Assembly (NCBI RefSeq): GCF_034355335.1
Contig: NZ_CP136422.1
Location: 2,824,501 to 2,888,500, forward strand
Length of the DNA: 64,000 bases
Source of the DNA: Blautia coccoides
GTDB taxonomy: Bacteria > Bacillota > Clostridia > Lachnospirales > Lachnospiraceae
Direction of reading: 5' to 3'
Part shown: one piece after another, positions 8,292-17,589 of the stretch
Position numbering within the stretch: position 1 is the stretch's first letter
Layout of the letters: each line of letters begins with the position of its first letter
The notes under the pieces: generated by a model
The model's input: the letters and a program-made list of their open reading frames with translations, nothing else
Databases searched by the model: none
Told to the model about the DNA's origin: nothing
Position numbers and translations under genes: made by a program

Positions 8292-9728
8292 ATGGAAACA
8301 AAAGAGAAGATCATGAAGACAAGAGTGGAACACGATTCTATCGGAACAAAAGAAGTACCGGCAGAGGCCTACTACGGGGTACAGACCCTCCGCGCTGCCG
8401 AGAATTTTTACATAACGGGCATGAATATGCATCCGGAATTGATCAACAGTGTGGCGCAGATAAAAAAAGCGGCAGCGATCACCAACTTTGAAGTGGGGCG
8501 GCTGGACAAAAAAAGAACAGATGCCATCGTGCGGGCCTGTGATGAGATCATTGCCGGCAGGCTTCACGACCAGTTTATTGTGGATCCCATCCAGGGCGGG
8601 GCAGGGACATCCTTAAATATGAACGCCAATGAGGTGATCGCAAACAGAGCCATTGAAATCTTAGGCGGGAGAAAAGGAGATTATTCCATTGTCAATCCCA
8701 ATGACCATGTAAATTACGGGCAGTCCACCAACGACGTATTTCCCTCCTGCGGAAGGATCACAGCACTGAAGCTTTTGAATCGGGCAAAAGAGCAGTTGGA
8801 ACGGTTGTACGGTGCGCTTATGGAAAAAGCAGAGGAATTCGACGACGTGATCAAAATGGGCAGGACTCAGCTCCAGGATGCAGTACCGATTCGTCTGGGA
8901 CAGGAGTTCAGGGCCTATGCCACGGCGATCCGCCGGGATATTACAAGATTTGAACATGCTAAGGAGGAGATGAGTTCCCTGAATCTGGGCGGTACAGCCA
9001 TTGGAACGGGCTTGAATGCAGATGTGCAGTATCTTCAGAAGGTGGTGAAAAATATAGCACTGGTGTCCGGCTTGGACCTGGTTCAGTCCTATGACCTGAT
9101 CGATGCCACACAGAATCTGGATGGATATACTTCCATATCCGGCGCAGTGAAGACATGTGCAGTAAACCTGTCAAAAATGTCCAATGACCTGCGTCTGATG
9201 TCCTCCGGTCCGAGAGCCGGCCTTGGGGAGATCAATCTTCCCGCCAGACAAAACGGTTCCTCTATCATGCCGGGCAAAGTCAATCCTGTTATCCCTGAAG
9301 TGGTCAATCAGGTGGCTTTTAATATCATTGGCAATGATATGACCATTGCCATGGCTACAGAGGCCGGACAGTTGGAACTGAATGCTTTTGAGCCTATCAT
9401 ATTCTACAATCTTTTCCAGTCTATTGAGACACTGACATTTGCGGTGCATACCTTGGTTGATAACTGTATTACGGGAATCACGGCAAACAGGGAGCACTGC
9501 AGAAATATGGTGGAGAACAGCGTGGGCATTATCACTGCCATATGTCCTCATGTGGGATATGAGAAAGCCGCAGTTCTTGCAAAAGAAGCTATCTTGACAG
9601 GTGCTTCTGTGCGGAGTCTTATTTTAAGAGACAAATTGCTGGGTGAGGAAGAGTTGAATGTGATCTTAAATCCTTACTCCATGACAGAACCGGGGATTTC
9701 CGGCGAAGAATTATTGGATAACATTTGA
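8292..9728 (+). CDS. aspA: Aspartate ammonia-lyase (aspartase)
   Basis: Converts L-aspartate to fumarate and ammonia in the cytoplasm. The 478-residue length equals that of E. coli AspA. The superfamily signature GSSIMPGKVNPVIPE lies near residues 321-335, with its catalytic loop Ser; 'GGAGTSLNMNANEVIANRA' and 'NYGQSTNDVFPS' are also present. Fumarase class II is the main alternative, but the N-terminal 'RVEHDSIGTKEVPAEAYYG' and 'QSYDLIDATQNLD' regions are aspartase-like. ATG 8292 was chosen over an upstream in-frame ATG (8196) because of AAGGAAG just before it and family length. Probably controlled by the divergent LysR protein. Confidence 0.92.
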   Translation: METKEKIMKTRVEHDSIGTKEVPAEAYYGVQTLRAAENFYITGMNMHPELINSVAQIKKAAAITNFEVGRLDKKRTDAIVRACDEIIAGRLHDQFIVDPIQGGAGTSLNMNANEVIANRAIEILGGRKGDYSIVNPNDHVNYGQSTNDVFPSCGRITALKLLNRAKEQLERLYGALMEKAEEFDDVIKMGRTQLQDAVPIRLGQEFRAYATAIRRDITRFEHAKEEMSSLNLGGTAIGTGLNADVQYLQKVVKNIALVSGLDLVQSYDLIDATQNLDGYTSISGAVKTCAVNLSKMSNDLRLMSSGPRAGLGEINLPARQNGSSIMPGKVNPVIPEVVNQVAFNIIGNDMTIAMATEAGQLELNAFEPIIFYNLFQSIETLTFAVHTLVDNCITGITANREHCRNMVENSVGIITAICPHVGYEKAAVLAKEAILTGASVRSLILRDKLLGEEELNVILNPYSMTEPGISGEELLDNI

Positions 9729-9943
9729 CAAAATAGATAAAAAGTGATATGTTTTTCTTATGGATTTAGTGAAAATTACTATATTCCGGGTATTGCAGAC
9801 GACATGACAATGATGACAGCAGCAGGTTTGCTGTCAGAAACGCAAGACCGCGCAGCCAGCCGGTTTGCCTGCGTATGAGGAAGGTCAGATTTCACCGTAT
9901 GCGGACAGAGCATGGATACTGACAAACGGCGAAAGGAGGAAGC

Positions 9944-10831
9944 ATGAACACGGAACAGTTGGATCGAATGCGTTGGGGCAAGGGGTTTATAGCAGCACTT
10001 GACCAGAGCGGCGGCAGTACACCAAAGGCGCTAAGGCTTTATGGTATCTCTGAGGACAGCTATCATGGGGATGAAGAGATGTTTGACCTGGTCCACGCCA
10101 TGCGTACAAGGATCATGACCAGCCCGGCATTTACTTCAGAACATATCCTGGCAGCCATTTTATTTGAAAAAACCATGGAGCGGGAAGTTGAGGGAAAGCT
10201 GACGGCAGATTATCTGTGGGAAGAGAAGCATATCCTGCCAATCCTGAAAGTGGACAAAGGACTTGCACCTGCAAAGAACGGTGCGCAGTGCATGAAACCA
10301 ATACCGGGACTGGACGAACTGCTGGAACGGGCAAAGGAACGTCATATCTTCGGAACAAAGATGCGCTCAGTCATTAAAGAAGCCAATGAAGCGGGAATAC
10401 GCGCTGTTGTGGAACAGCAGTTTGAGCTGGGAGTTCGGATCGCGGAGGCGGGACTGGTACCGATCCTGGAACCTGAGATTGACATTTTCAGTGCAGACAA
10501 AGGGGAGTCCGAAAGGATCATGAAGGGATATCTGAAAGAACATCTGGCAAAACTGGATGACAGCATAAGGATCATGTTCAAGCTTTCTATCCCGGATGTG
10601 GACGGCTTCTATTCTGATATTATGGAAGACGCCCATGTGGTTCGTGTGGTGGCTCTCTCCGGTGGTTATAAAAGGGATGAGGCTAATGAAAAATTAGCCA
10701 GGAATCCGGGTCTGATCGCCAGCTTTTCCAGAGCGCTGACCCAGGGACTGAATGTGGATCAGACAGAGCAAGAGTTTAATAAGATGCTGGAGGAATCTAT
10801 AGATTCCATCTACAGAGCTTCTGTTACCTGA
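9944..10831 (+). CDS. fda: Class I fructose-bisphosphate aldolase
   Basis: A 295-residue Schiff-base aldolase of the staphylococcal class I type (usual length 296). The N-terminal 'ALDQSGGSTPKAL' and the active-site lysine in 'IMFKLSIPDVDGFY' (Lys213) are present, with 'EPEIDIFSADK' also typical. It cleaves fructose 1,6-bisphosphate to dihydroxyacetone phosphate and glyceraldehyde 3-phosphate and needs no metal. Many Clostridia carry a class II enzyme as the main glycolytic aldolase, so this may be a second enzyme used under other conditions. GGAGG precedes ATG 9944 and a strong terminator follows, so it is probably monocistronic. Confidence 0.93.
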   Translation: MNTEQLDRMRWGKGFIAALDQSGGSTPKALRLYGISEDSYHGDEEMFDLVHAMRTRIMTSPAFTSEHILAAILFEKTMEREVEGKLTADYLWEEKHILPILKVDKGLAPAKNGAQCMKPIPGLDELLERAKERHIFGTKMRSVIKEANEAGIRAVVEQQFELGVRIAEAGLVPILEPEIDIFSADKGESERIMKGYLKEHLAKLDDSIRIMFKLSIPDVDGFYSDIMEDAHVVRVVALSGGYKRDEANEKLARNPGLIASFSRALTQGLNVDQTEQEFNKMLEESIDSIYRASVT

Positions 10832-10886
10832 GGGTAATTGATCAAATGACAATATTTCCTGCAGCTGCAGGGTATATTCTATGATG

Positions 10887-10914
10887 AGGTGCCGCATAGT
10901 CTGCGGCACCTTTT
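10887..10914 (+). terminator. Intrinsic terminator after the aldolase gene
   Basis: Perfect 10-base stem AGGTGCCGCA (10887-10896) with TGCGGCACCT (10902-10911), 5-base loop, followed by TTTA. Also positioned to end the convergent gene at 10955-11485. Confidence 0.85.
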
Positions 10915-10954
10915 ATAGTAAGCATAAAGGCGGAGATACGGATATGTTTCTTCC

Positions 10955-11485
10955 TTATATTTTAGAAAGAATCCCCGCCCCCATCACGATCTCAGGGCAG
11001 ACATCCTCCCCGTTCTCCTGCGTATATAAAAAGATACTCTTTCGTCCGAGAAAAGGCTGCAGATTTTCTTTTATTTTCTCTTCATCCAATACCACGGTAT
11101 CTGCTCCAAGCAGGCAGATGACCAGCTTAGACCTGGCATGAAAACGCTTGAGGGTGTTGGTCAGAGCGTCCAGAGATTTTTTTCCGGTCAGGGGTTCATA
11201 GTCCTCCAGCCCTCTTCCAAGCTGCAGCATGGAGATTGGAACTACCTGATTCGTAAGCAATCCGTCCTCCTTCCAGTGCAGCAGGTTGAGTCTGACATTC
11301 TGGAAAACCTGACTGTGAGAGCGGAGTAAAGCGGCAATCTCCTTTGTCATGGGCACCGCGATCTCTTTTGGAAGCCCATGATCTACCACAAATGTCATTT
11401 CCAGAATACCGCCTGTATAATTATGGGGAACGTGAAGGATACGTTCCACCGCATTTTTGAGATTTTTTCGGAATATCAGATTCAT
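10955..11485 (-). CDS. Conserved hypothetical protein, function not recognised
   Basis: A 176-residue soluble protein with no signal peptide or membrane segment and no named domain that I recognise. It starts 'MNLIFRKNLKNAVERILHVP' and has a central stretch 'LEDYEPLTGKKSLDALTNTL' and a hydrophobic strand 'KLVICLLGADTVVLD'. ATG 11485 is chosen because a GGGAGGT ribosome binding site lies 8 bases ahead; an upstream in-frame ATG at 11533 has none. Divergent from an esterase-like gene at 11858, with a 55-bp tandem repeat in between. Confidence 0.7.
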   Translation of the reverse strand: MNLIFRKNLKNAVERILHVPHNYTGGILEMTFVVDHGLPKEIAVPMTKEIAALLRSHSQVFQNVRLNLLHWKEDGLLTNQVVPISMLQLGRGLEDYEPLTGKKSLDALTNTLKRFHARSKLVICLLGADTVVLDEEKIKENLQPFLGRKSIFLYTQENGEDVCPEIVMGAGILSKI

Positions 11486-11560
11486 TGTCAAACGACCTCC
11501 CGTGTAAATGTTCATATAAGCTGCACCAATCAAAAGTGTGGTTCCCTATCATCTGCGTGT

Positions 11561-11670
11561 AGACTGCTTTTGTGTCTAAAGTGGGCACGGCCCGGACAGC
11601 CAGACACTAACATGCAGACTGCTTTTGTGTCCAAAGCGGGGTACGGCCCGACCGGAACAGCCAAACACTA
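11561..11670. repeat. Two tandem copies of a 55-bp repeat
   Basis: AGACTGCTTTTGTGTC begins at 11561 and again at 11616. Both units continue with (C/T)AAAG-GGG-ACGGCCCG and end with ACAGCCAGACACTA or ACAGCCAAACACTA, so each can pair GTGTCT with AGACAC (the second copy with mismatches). They lie between two divergent genes. The rest of 11486-11857 holds only AT-rich promoter-like sequence. Confidence 0.75.
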
Positions 11671-11857
11671 TTATACTACATTTTTTCCTGTCTGCAAGCG
11701 CTTCATTGCTGTCTTGAATAAAAGGATTGCGGTTTTGCACCCCTTACTTTATAATTGATTAAAAAGAATATGGTATTACTTAATGGTAAGGCCGATGAAC
11801 AGTTACCCGGTATCCAAGTAGTGGATGACAATTGTAATACAGAAAGGTTTTACTGCC

Positions 11858-12532
11858 ATGAAAAGCTGGAAAGAAGAAAACGGTGAGATCTTCCTTTGGG
11901 GAGAGGAGACAAAAGAAGCGGTACCTGTAATCTGGTGCCATATTTTTTCTCGGGAGGAAGGGGAGAAAATATGGGGGCAGATCACAGAGCCATGCGTCCT
12001 TGCGGGGGTATCAGGAAGAGACTGGAACCGCGACTTTTCTCCCTGGAGGGCGGAGAAGGTTTTTGCAAAGAGCACAGATTTTTCAGGGGGAGCCGGGGAA
12101 TACCTGCTGTATTTTGAAAATGATATCCTTCCCCGTATAGAACAGACTCTTTCCTTTGAAGTAAGAGACAGAGGGATAGCGGGCTATTCCATGGCGGGGT
12201 TGTTTGCCGTATATGCCATGTATCATTCTGACAAATTCAACAGGATCGGTACTATGTCAGGTTCTCTTTGGTTTGACGGCTGGGAGGATTATGCAGTGTC
12301 CCATACTATCAAGGCAATAAATCCGGTCATCTATGTGTCGCTTGGCAGAAGGGAGCATAAAGTACGCAATGACCGCATGGCTTCAGTGAAAGCGTGCACG
12401 GAACGTCTGGCCGCTTACTGGGAGAAGTCGTGGCCGGTTATCCGTGAGAGTGAGCCGGGCGGGCATTTTGACGACCCGGAGGGACGGGTGGCAAGAGGGA
12501 TTTCCAGGCTTTTGGCCTTTGGCAGTCCATAA
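11858..12532 (+). CDS. Alpha/beta-hydrolase, putative esterase
   Basis: A soluble protein of 224 residues with the nucleophile elbow GYSMAG (G-x-S-x-G) and a following 'MSGSLWFDGW', as in the esterase D / Fes-like putative esterase family; 'EPGGHFDDPEGR' near the C-terminus supplies a likely catalytic His. The family includes siderophore, acyl and S-formylglutathione esterases, and the substrate cannot be told. ATG 11858 has AGAAAGG about 11 bases ahead; an in-frame ATG at 11825 is possible but lacks a ribosome binding site. Followed 31 bases later by the YkgJ-type gene. Confidence 0.75.
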   Translation: MKSWKEENGEIFLWGEETKEAVPVIWCHIFSREEGEKIWGQITEPCVLAGVSGRDWNRDFSPWRAEKVFAKSTDFSGGAGEYLLYFENDILPRIEQTLSFEVRDRGIAGYSMAGLFAVYAMYHSDKFNRIGTMSGSLWFDGWEDYAVSHTIKAINPVIYVSLGRREHKVRNDRMASVKACTERLAAYWEKSWPVIRESEPGGHFDDPEGRVARGISRLLAFGSP

Positions 12533-12563
12533 AGAAAATATATAAGACAGAGAGGATTTACAT

Positions 12564-13235
12564 ATGGAGAGAGAAGTTCCGGCAGAGGACTTAAAGAAAT
12601 TATACAAAGCAGGGGATCTGGTGAAGGCTGACTGTGGAGGCTGTCAGGGCTGTTTTGAGTGTTGTCAGGGGATGGGGGATTCTATTAAACTGGATCCACT
12701 GGATGTATACAGGCTGGAGACGAACCTGGGGCTTACCTTTGAAGGCCTGATGAACAGTCATATAGAGCTGCACGCGGCAGAGAACAGCATTCTGCCGAAT
12801 TTGAAAATGTCAGGTACAAAAGAGCGCTGTACATTCTTGAATGAGAAGGGAAGATGCACTGTCCATGCTTTCCGTCCGGGGCTTTGCCGGCTGTTTCCTT
12901 TAGGAAGGTATTACCGGGACGGAGATTTTTCCTATTACCTGCAGAATCAGGAATGTCCAAAGAAAAACAAGACTAAAATAAAGGTGAGTAAATGGCTGGA
13001 TCTGCCGGATTTGAAAAAATATGAGGATTTTGCCGCCAAATGGCACTTTCTGCTGAAAGATGTCGGGAATCTTTTGGAAGAAAAAGAAGATGAACAGCTC
13101 ACAAAAGAGCTGAACATGTATGTGTTGAATCTTTTTTATACAAAACCCTATGAAAGCGGCAAAGATTTCTATGAACAGTTTGAGGAGCGTTTGGGACAGA
13201 TGAGAAAATTGCTGTCCGTGCTGCAGCAGAATTGA
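12564..13235 (+). CDS. YkgJ-family cysteine-cluster protein
   Basis: A 223-residue protein. It contains the N-terminal cluster DCGGCQGCFECC (C-x2-C-x2-C-x2-CC, residues about 24-34) and a second set, 'ERCTFLNEKGRCTVHAFRP' with 'GLCRLFP', that define the YkgJ / UPF0153 zinc- or iron-chelating family. The role of these proteins is not established; they are related to the FliB-type methylase family, one of which (15520) lies just beyond the debranching enzyme. The C-terminal 90 residues are helical and charged. Confidence 0.85.
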   Translation: MEREVPAEDLKKLYKAGDLVKADCGGCQGCFECCQGMGDSIKLDPLDVYRLETNLGLTFEGLMNSHIELHAAENSILPNLKMSGTKERCTFLNEKGRCTVHAFRPGLCRLFPLGRYYRDGDFSYYLQNQECPKKNKTKIKVSKWLDLPDLKKYEDFAAKWHFLLKDVGNLLEEKEDEQLTKELNMYVLNLFYTKPYESGKDFYEQFEERLGQMRKLLSVLQQN

Positions 13236-13415
13236 TACTGCACAGACAACGCAGCAGATACGTACAGGTAAAATATTTCGTTTTTAGGGCTTGTGAAGCC
13301 TGGCGGCTGCCGGGCTTTTTCCTCTTCTATGCAGGGAAATCTGCCGGTCAGAGGGCAGCGGGCTTTTGCAGGGAACAGCCCATCGTGACAGAGAGATTCA
13401 GGGAGGGATGTCAGT

Positions 13416-15503
13416 ATGAATGATGAGCTTCAAAAATGGATACCTACAGATGAGGTGGCGGGGTTTCAGGTATGTCCCGGTCTGTACAGCGTTTACGGCA
13501 CCACAGTCTTTCAGTCTGCCGTTAATTTTACTGTGCATTCAAAGGGCGCCGCGTTCTGCGAGCTGCTGCTTTTTCACAGGACAGAGGAGGAGCCGTATGC
13601 AGTCCTCAGGTTCCCGGAGCATTTTAAGATCGGCGACGTGTACTCCATGATGGTGTTCGGACTGGATATCGGTGAATTTGAGTATGCTTACCGACTGGGA
13701 GGGGTCTGGGACAGGGAACATGGCCTTCTATTTGATGAAAACCACATACTCCTTGATCCCTATGCAAAGGCAGTGACAGGCCAGAGCGTATGGGGAAAAA
13801 AGGTGAATGAAAAGGGATACCGGGCCAGAGTGGTGAGGAACGATTTCTTCTGGGGAAAAGAACGGCGGCCCATGGTTCCCATGGATGAACTGATCATCTA
13901 TGAAATGCATGTCCGCGGTTTTACAAAAATGGCAGGGGATGTGAAGAATCCCGGGACGTTTGCAGGTATTAAAGAAAAAATCCCGTATCTGAAGGATTTG
14001 GGTGTCAATGCGGTGGAGCTTATGCCCATCTTTGAATTTGATGAACTGCGTGAGCGCAGGATCGTGGATGGAAGGCAGGTTATCAATTACTGGGGATATA
14101 ATACGGTGGCTTTTTTTGCCCCAAACACCAGCTATGCGGCGACAAAAGAGTACAATCGGGAAGGTTTGGAACTGAAAGAACTGGTGCACGCACTACATGA
14201 AAACGGGATAGAAGTCATCCTGGACGTGGTGTTTAACCATACCGCCGAGGGGAATGAAGACGGCCCCTTTATCTCGTTCAAAGGATTTGACAACAATATT
14301 TATTATCTTCTGACACCTGACGGCCATTACTATAATTTCAGCGGGTGCGGCAATACACTGAACTGCAATCATCCGGTGGTGAGGAGAATGATCCAGGAAT
14401 GTCTCAGATACTGGGTTTCGGATTATCATATTGATGGTTTCCGGTTTGATCTGGCATCCATTCTGGGGCGGAATGAAGACGGCTCCCCCATGGAACGGCC
14501 GCCTCTTGTGGAAGCTTTGGCTTACGATTCCCTTCTGAGCAGTACAAGGCTTATTGCGGAGGCATGGGATGCCGGCGGTCTGTATCAGGTGGGACAGTTC
14601 CCGGCCTTCTGCCGCTGGTCGGAGTGGAACGGAAAGTACAGGGATGATCTGAGGGAATATTTAAAAGGCGGACTCTGGGCAGCTCAGGCGGCAGCTATGC
14701 GCATGGCCGGCTCCACGGATATTTACAGACCAGAGATACGCGGGAAAAACGCTTCCGTTAATTTCCTGACCTGTCATGACGGGTTTACTCTCTATGATCT
14801 GTATTCCTATAACTGGAAACACAATGAGGCCAACGGATGGGAAAACCGGGACGGCTCGGATGACAACAGGAGTTGGAACTGCGGTGTGGAAGGAGATACA
14901 GAGGACCGGGAGGTCAATACCCTTAGGATGCGCCTGATCAAAAATGCCTGCGCGGTTCTCATGTGCAGCAGAGGTACGCCTATGTTTTATGCCGGGGATG
15001 AATTCTGCAACACCCAGTACGGGAATAATAACGCCTATTGTCAGGACAATGAAATTTCCTGGATAGACTGGAGCAGATTGGGGACCCACAGGGATGTGTA
15101 CGAATTCTTCCGGTTTATGATACAGTTCAGAAAAAGTCATAAGAGCATCAGCGGCAATCTGGGCAGCAACCGCTTCGGACTGCCGGAGATCAGCTTCCAT
15201 AGGGAAAATCCATGGGTGGAGAACTTCGGTCAGGAGTCCAGGGTTACGGCGGTGATGTTCGCAGGCTATGATGAGGAGAAGGGGAAGGATGATATTGTCT
15301 ATCTCCTGGTGAATGCCTATTGGGAGCCGGTTCAGGTCAGGCTGCCAGAGCTTCCCAGGCCTCTGCTCTGGCATATGGCCGTCAATACCGGGGATACCGG
15401 ATCTGAGACAAAAAAGCAGCCTGTCCGTCTGGACAGCCAAAACCTGTCAGCCGGTCCAAGGAGTGTAATAGTGCTGACAGGGTGTGAGTTCTGCACACTT
15501 TAG
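13416..15503 (+). CDS. glgX: Glycogen debranching enzyme (isoamylase/GlgX type)
   Basis: A 695-residue GH13 enzyme that hydrolyses alpha-1,6 branch points of glycogen or limit dextrin. An N-terminal CBM48 beta-sandwich (about 15-105) precedes the TIM barrel. Visible motifs are 'IYEMHVRGFT', 'VVFNHTAEGNEDG', the nucleophile Asp in 'DGFRFDLAS' (about residue 344), the acid Glu in 'LIAEAWDAGGL' (about 382) and 'NFLTCHDGFTLYD' (about 453). Length matches the family. AGGGAGGG precedes ATG 13416. No other glycogen genes adjoin it. The closing 100 residues form the usual C-terminal beta domain. Confidence 0.93.
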   Translation: MNDELQKWIPTDEVAGFQVCPGLYSVYGTTVFQSAVNFTVHSKGAAFCELLLFHRTEEEPYAVLRFPEHFKIGDVYSMMVFGLDIGEFEYAYRLGGVWDREHGLLFDENHILLDPYAKAVTGQSVWGKKVNEKGYRARVVRNDFFWGKERRPMVPMDELIIYEMHVRGFTKMAGDVKNPGTFAGIKEKIPYLKDLGVNAVELMPIFEFDELRERRIVDGRQVINYWGYNTVAFFAPNTSYAATKEYNREGLELKELVHALHENGIEVILDVVFNHTAEGNEDGPFISFKGFDNNIYYLLTPDGHYYNFSGCGNTLNCNHPVVRRMIQECLRYWVSDYHIDGFRFDLASILGRNEDGSPMERPPLVEALAYDSLLSSTRLIAEAWDAGGLYQVGQFPAFCRWSEWNGKYRDDLREYLKGGLWAAQAAAMRMAGSTDIYRPEIRGKNASVNFLTCHDGFTLYDLYSYNWKHNEANGWENRDGSDDNRSWNCGVEGDTEDREVNTLRMRLIKNACAVLMCSRGTPMFYAGDEFCNTQYGNNNAYCQDNEISWIDWSRLGTHRDVYEFFRFMIQFRKSHKSISGNLGSNRFGLPEISFHRENPWVENFGQESRVTAVMFAGYDEEKGKDDIVYLLVNAYWEPVQVRLPELPRPLLWHMAVNTGDTGSETKKQPVRLDSQNLSAGPRSVIVLTGCEFCTL

Positions 15504-15519
15504 TAAGAGGAGATACAAT

Positions 15520-16626
15520 ATGAGATATGTAAAACCCGGCTATTATGACAAGTTTGTCTGTATTGCCGGCGAATGCCCGGCCACCTGCTGTGCCGGATGG
15601 CAGATTGTGATCGACGAGGAATCACTGCAGAAGTATGGAAATGTAAAGGGGGATTTCGGCAGAAGACTGAGAAATTCCATTGATTGGATGGAAGAGAGCT
15701 TTTATCAGTATGACAAAAGATGTGCGTTTCTGAACCGGGAAAATCTCTGCGACCTTTATACAGAGCTGGGACCCCAGGGGCTCTGTACTACCTGCAGAAT
15801 GTATCCGCGGCATGTGGAGGAGTTTGAGGATCTGCGGGAGCTTTCCCTTACCCTCTCCTGCCCGGAGGCTGCCAGGATGATCCTGTCGTGCAGGGATAAG
15901 GCGGAGTTTATCACATGGGAGACAGAGGAGGAAGATGACTTTGAAGACTTTGATTTCCTTCTCTTTACCCAGTTGGAGGATGCCCGGGATGTGATATTTG
16001 AAATTCTAACAGACAGAAAGAAGGATTTGAGGGCCAGAACGCAGGAGGCGCTTTCTCTGGCAGAGGAATTCCAGGCGTGTATAGACCGGGAGGAATTTTA
16101 CGCCATAGATGAAGTGATCGGAAAATACCCGCATCCATCCGGGGCAGAGAAGAAAAAAGAGAGCCGGTATACCAGGAAAAAACGGGAATTTTCTGTGTTT
16201 CAAAAACTGGAACAGCTCAGAGATGAATGGGGCGGTTTACTTGCAGAGGCCTGGGAAGATCTCTATGAAATCGAAGAAGAGCATTATATGGAGCTGTGCG
16301 GGGAATTTGAGCGCACATACGGATATGAAAGCAGCAGACGCGGAGAATGGGAGTGTATGGGGGAACAGCTCATGGTGTTTTTTGTATACACCTATTTCTG
16401 CGGAGCAGTGTATGACGACGCGGTCTATTCTAAAATGGCTTTGGCTGTTTTTTCAACAGAATGGATCCAGGAATTTGTCATGCTGATATGGCTGAAGAAT
16501 GGGAAGAAGATAGGGTTTGAGGATATGGTGGAGACAGCTTACCGCTACGCCAGGGAAGTGGAGCATTCAGATTTGAACCTGGAAGTGCTGGAGCGGTGGC
16601 TGGAGAAAAATAAAAGGGAGAGATAA
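15520..16626 (+). CDS. FliB-like (flagellin lysine-N-methylase family) cysteine-cluster protein
   Basis: A 368-residue protein of the FliB family. The N-terminal 'FVCIAGECPATCCAGWQI' (C-x5-C-x3-CC) and 'LCDLYTELGPQGLCTTCRMY' carry the metal-binding cysteines of the family. Annotated members methylate flagellin lysines, but no flagellar gene is nearby, so another protein substrate is likely. ATG 15520 has AAGAGGAG ahead and does not overlap glgX; an in-frame start at 15484 would overlap it by 20 bases. The Dus-family gene starts 6 bases after its stop. Confidence 0.78.
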   Translation: MRYVKPGYYDKFVCIAGECPATCCAGWQIVIDEESLQKYGNVKGDFGRRLRNSIDWMEESFYQYDKRCAFLNRENLCDLYTELGPQGLCTTCRMYPRHVEEFEDLRELSLTLSCPEAARMILSCRDKAEFITWETEEEDDFEDFDFLLFTQLEDARDVIFEILTDRKKDLRARTQEALSLAEEFQACIDREEFYAIDEVIGKYPHPSGAEKKKESRYTRKKREFSVFQKLEQLRDEWGGLLAEAWEDLYEIEEEHYMELCGEFERTYGYESSRRGEWECMGEQLMVFFVYTYFCGAVYDDAVYSKMALAVFSTEWIQEFVMLIWLKNGKKIGFEDMVETAYRYAREVEHSDLNLEVLERWLEKNKRER

Positions 16627-16632
16627 CACATT

Positions 16633-17589
16633 ATGAAATTTTATCTGGCGCCAATGGAGGGAATTACCGGATATATTTACCGCAATGCTCTGTATTCATG
16701 TTATAATAATATAGATAAATATTTTACCCCGTTTATCATGCCGAATCAGAACCGCTGTTTTAATACCAGGGAGCTGAATGATGTCCTTCCTGAGCATAAC
16801 AGGGGAATGTACACAGTGCCTCAGATCCTCACGAACAGTGCGGAAGATTTTGTGAAGACAGCCCTTGCGGTTCAAAGGATGGGATATGATGAGGTCAACT
16901 TGAATCTGGGATGTCCGTCCCGGACTGTTGTGACGAAAATGAGAGGCGCGGGATTTTTGGCAGAACAGCAGCTGTTGAGAAAATTTCTGGATGAGATTTT
17001 TGACAAGCTGGATATGAAACTTTCAATAAAGACCAGGATTGGGATGGAGGATCCGGAGGAGTTTTATGAGCTGATAGAGATTTACAACAGATATCCCATG
17101 GAGGAACTGATCATCCATCCGAGACTCCAGACGGATTACTATAAAAACAAACCGAATTTGGATGTTTTTGCAGATGCCCTGTCTCTGAGCAGGAACAAGG
17201 TCTGCTACAACGGGGATATTTTTACAAGGGAAGAGTACCGGACATTTACGGCCGGGTTCCCCCAGGTGGAGGCAGTGATGCTGGGCAGAGGGATACTGAC
17301 AGACCCGGACCTTATAGGGCATATCACCAGGGATACTGTTTTGGATAAAGAGATGTTTGAGAAATTCCACAATATACTCTGCGAAGAATACGAGAAAGTT
17401 ATGTCAGGAGACAGAAATGTACTGTTTAAAATGAAAGAACTCTGGTTTTACATGATACATCTGTTTCCCGACAGCGCTAAATACGCAAAGAAAATAAAAA
17501 AAGCACAGCATCTGAAGGAATACAGGGCAGCAGTGGATGCCCTGCTTCGTGACAGAGAACTACAGATGCCGGGCAGAAATGAGGGATGA
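16633..17589 (+). CDS. tRNA-dihydrouridine synthase family protein
   Basis: A 318-residue FMN-dependent TIM-barrel enzyme. It opens with 'MKFYLAPMEGITGYIYRNAL', and the catalytic Cys lies in 'VNLNLGCPSRTVVTKMRGAGF' (near residue 98), as in Dus enzymes that reduce uridine in tRNA D-loops. 'IHPRLQTDYYKNKP' and 'YNGDIF' correspond to the conserved 'H-R' and 'NGDI' motifs. Slightly shorter than E. coli DusB/C, which suits the single-domain Dus proteins of Clostridia. The target position in tRNA is not evident. Part of a run with the FliB-like and 17586 genes. Confidence 0.88.
   Translation: MKFYLAPMEGITGYIYRNALYSCYNNIDKYFTPFIMPNQNRCFNTRELNDVLPEHNRGMYTVPQILTNSAEDFVKTALAVQRMGYDEVNLNLGCPSRTVVTKMRGAGFLAEQQLLRKFLDEIFDKLDMKLSIKTRIGMEDPEEFYELIEIYNRYPMEELIIHPRLQTDYYKNKPNLDVFADALSLSRNKVCYNGDIFTREEYRTFTAGFPQVEAVMLGRGILTDPDLIGHITRDTVLDKEMFEKFHNILCEEYEKVMSGDRNVLFKMKELWFYMIHLFPDSAKYAKKIKKAQHLKEYRAAVDALLRDRELQMPGRNEG

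Noticed and set aside
9729..9943. Leader RNA or terminator between aspA and the aldolase (TGACAGCA/TGCTGTCA hairpin near 9810)
   Set aside because: A single 8-bp hairpin without a T-run or known motif; too weak to annotate.
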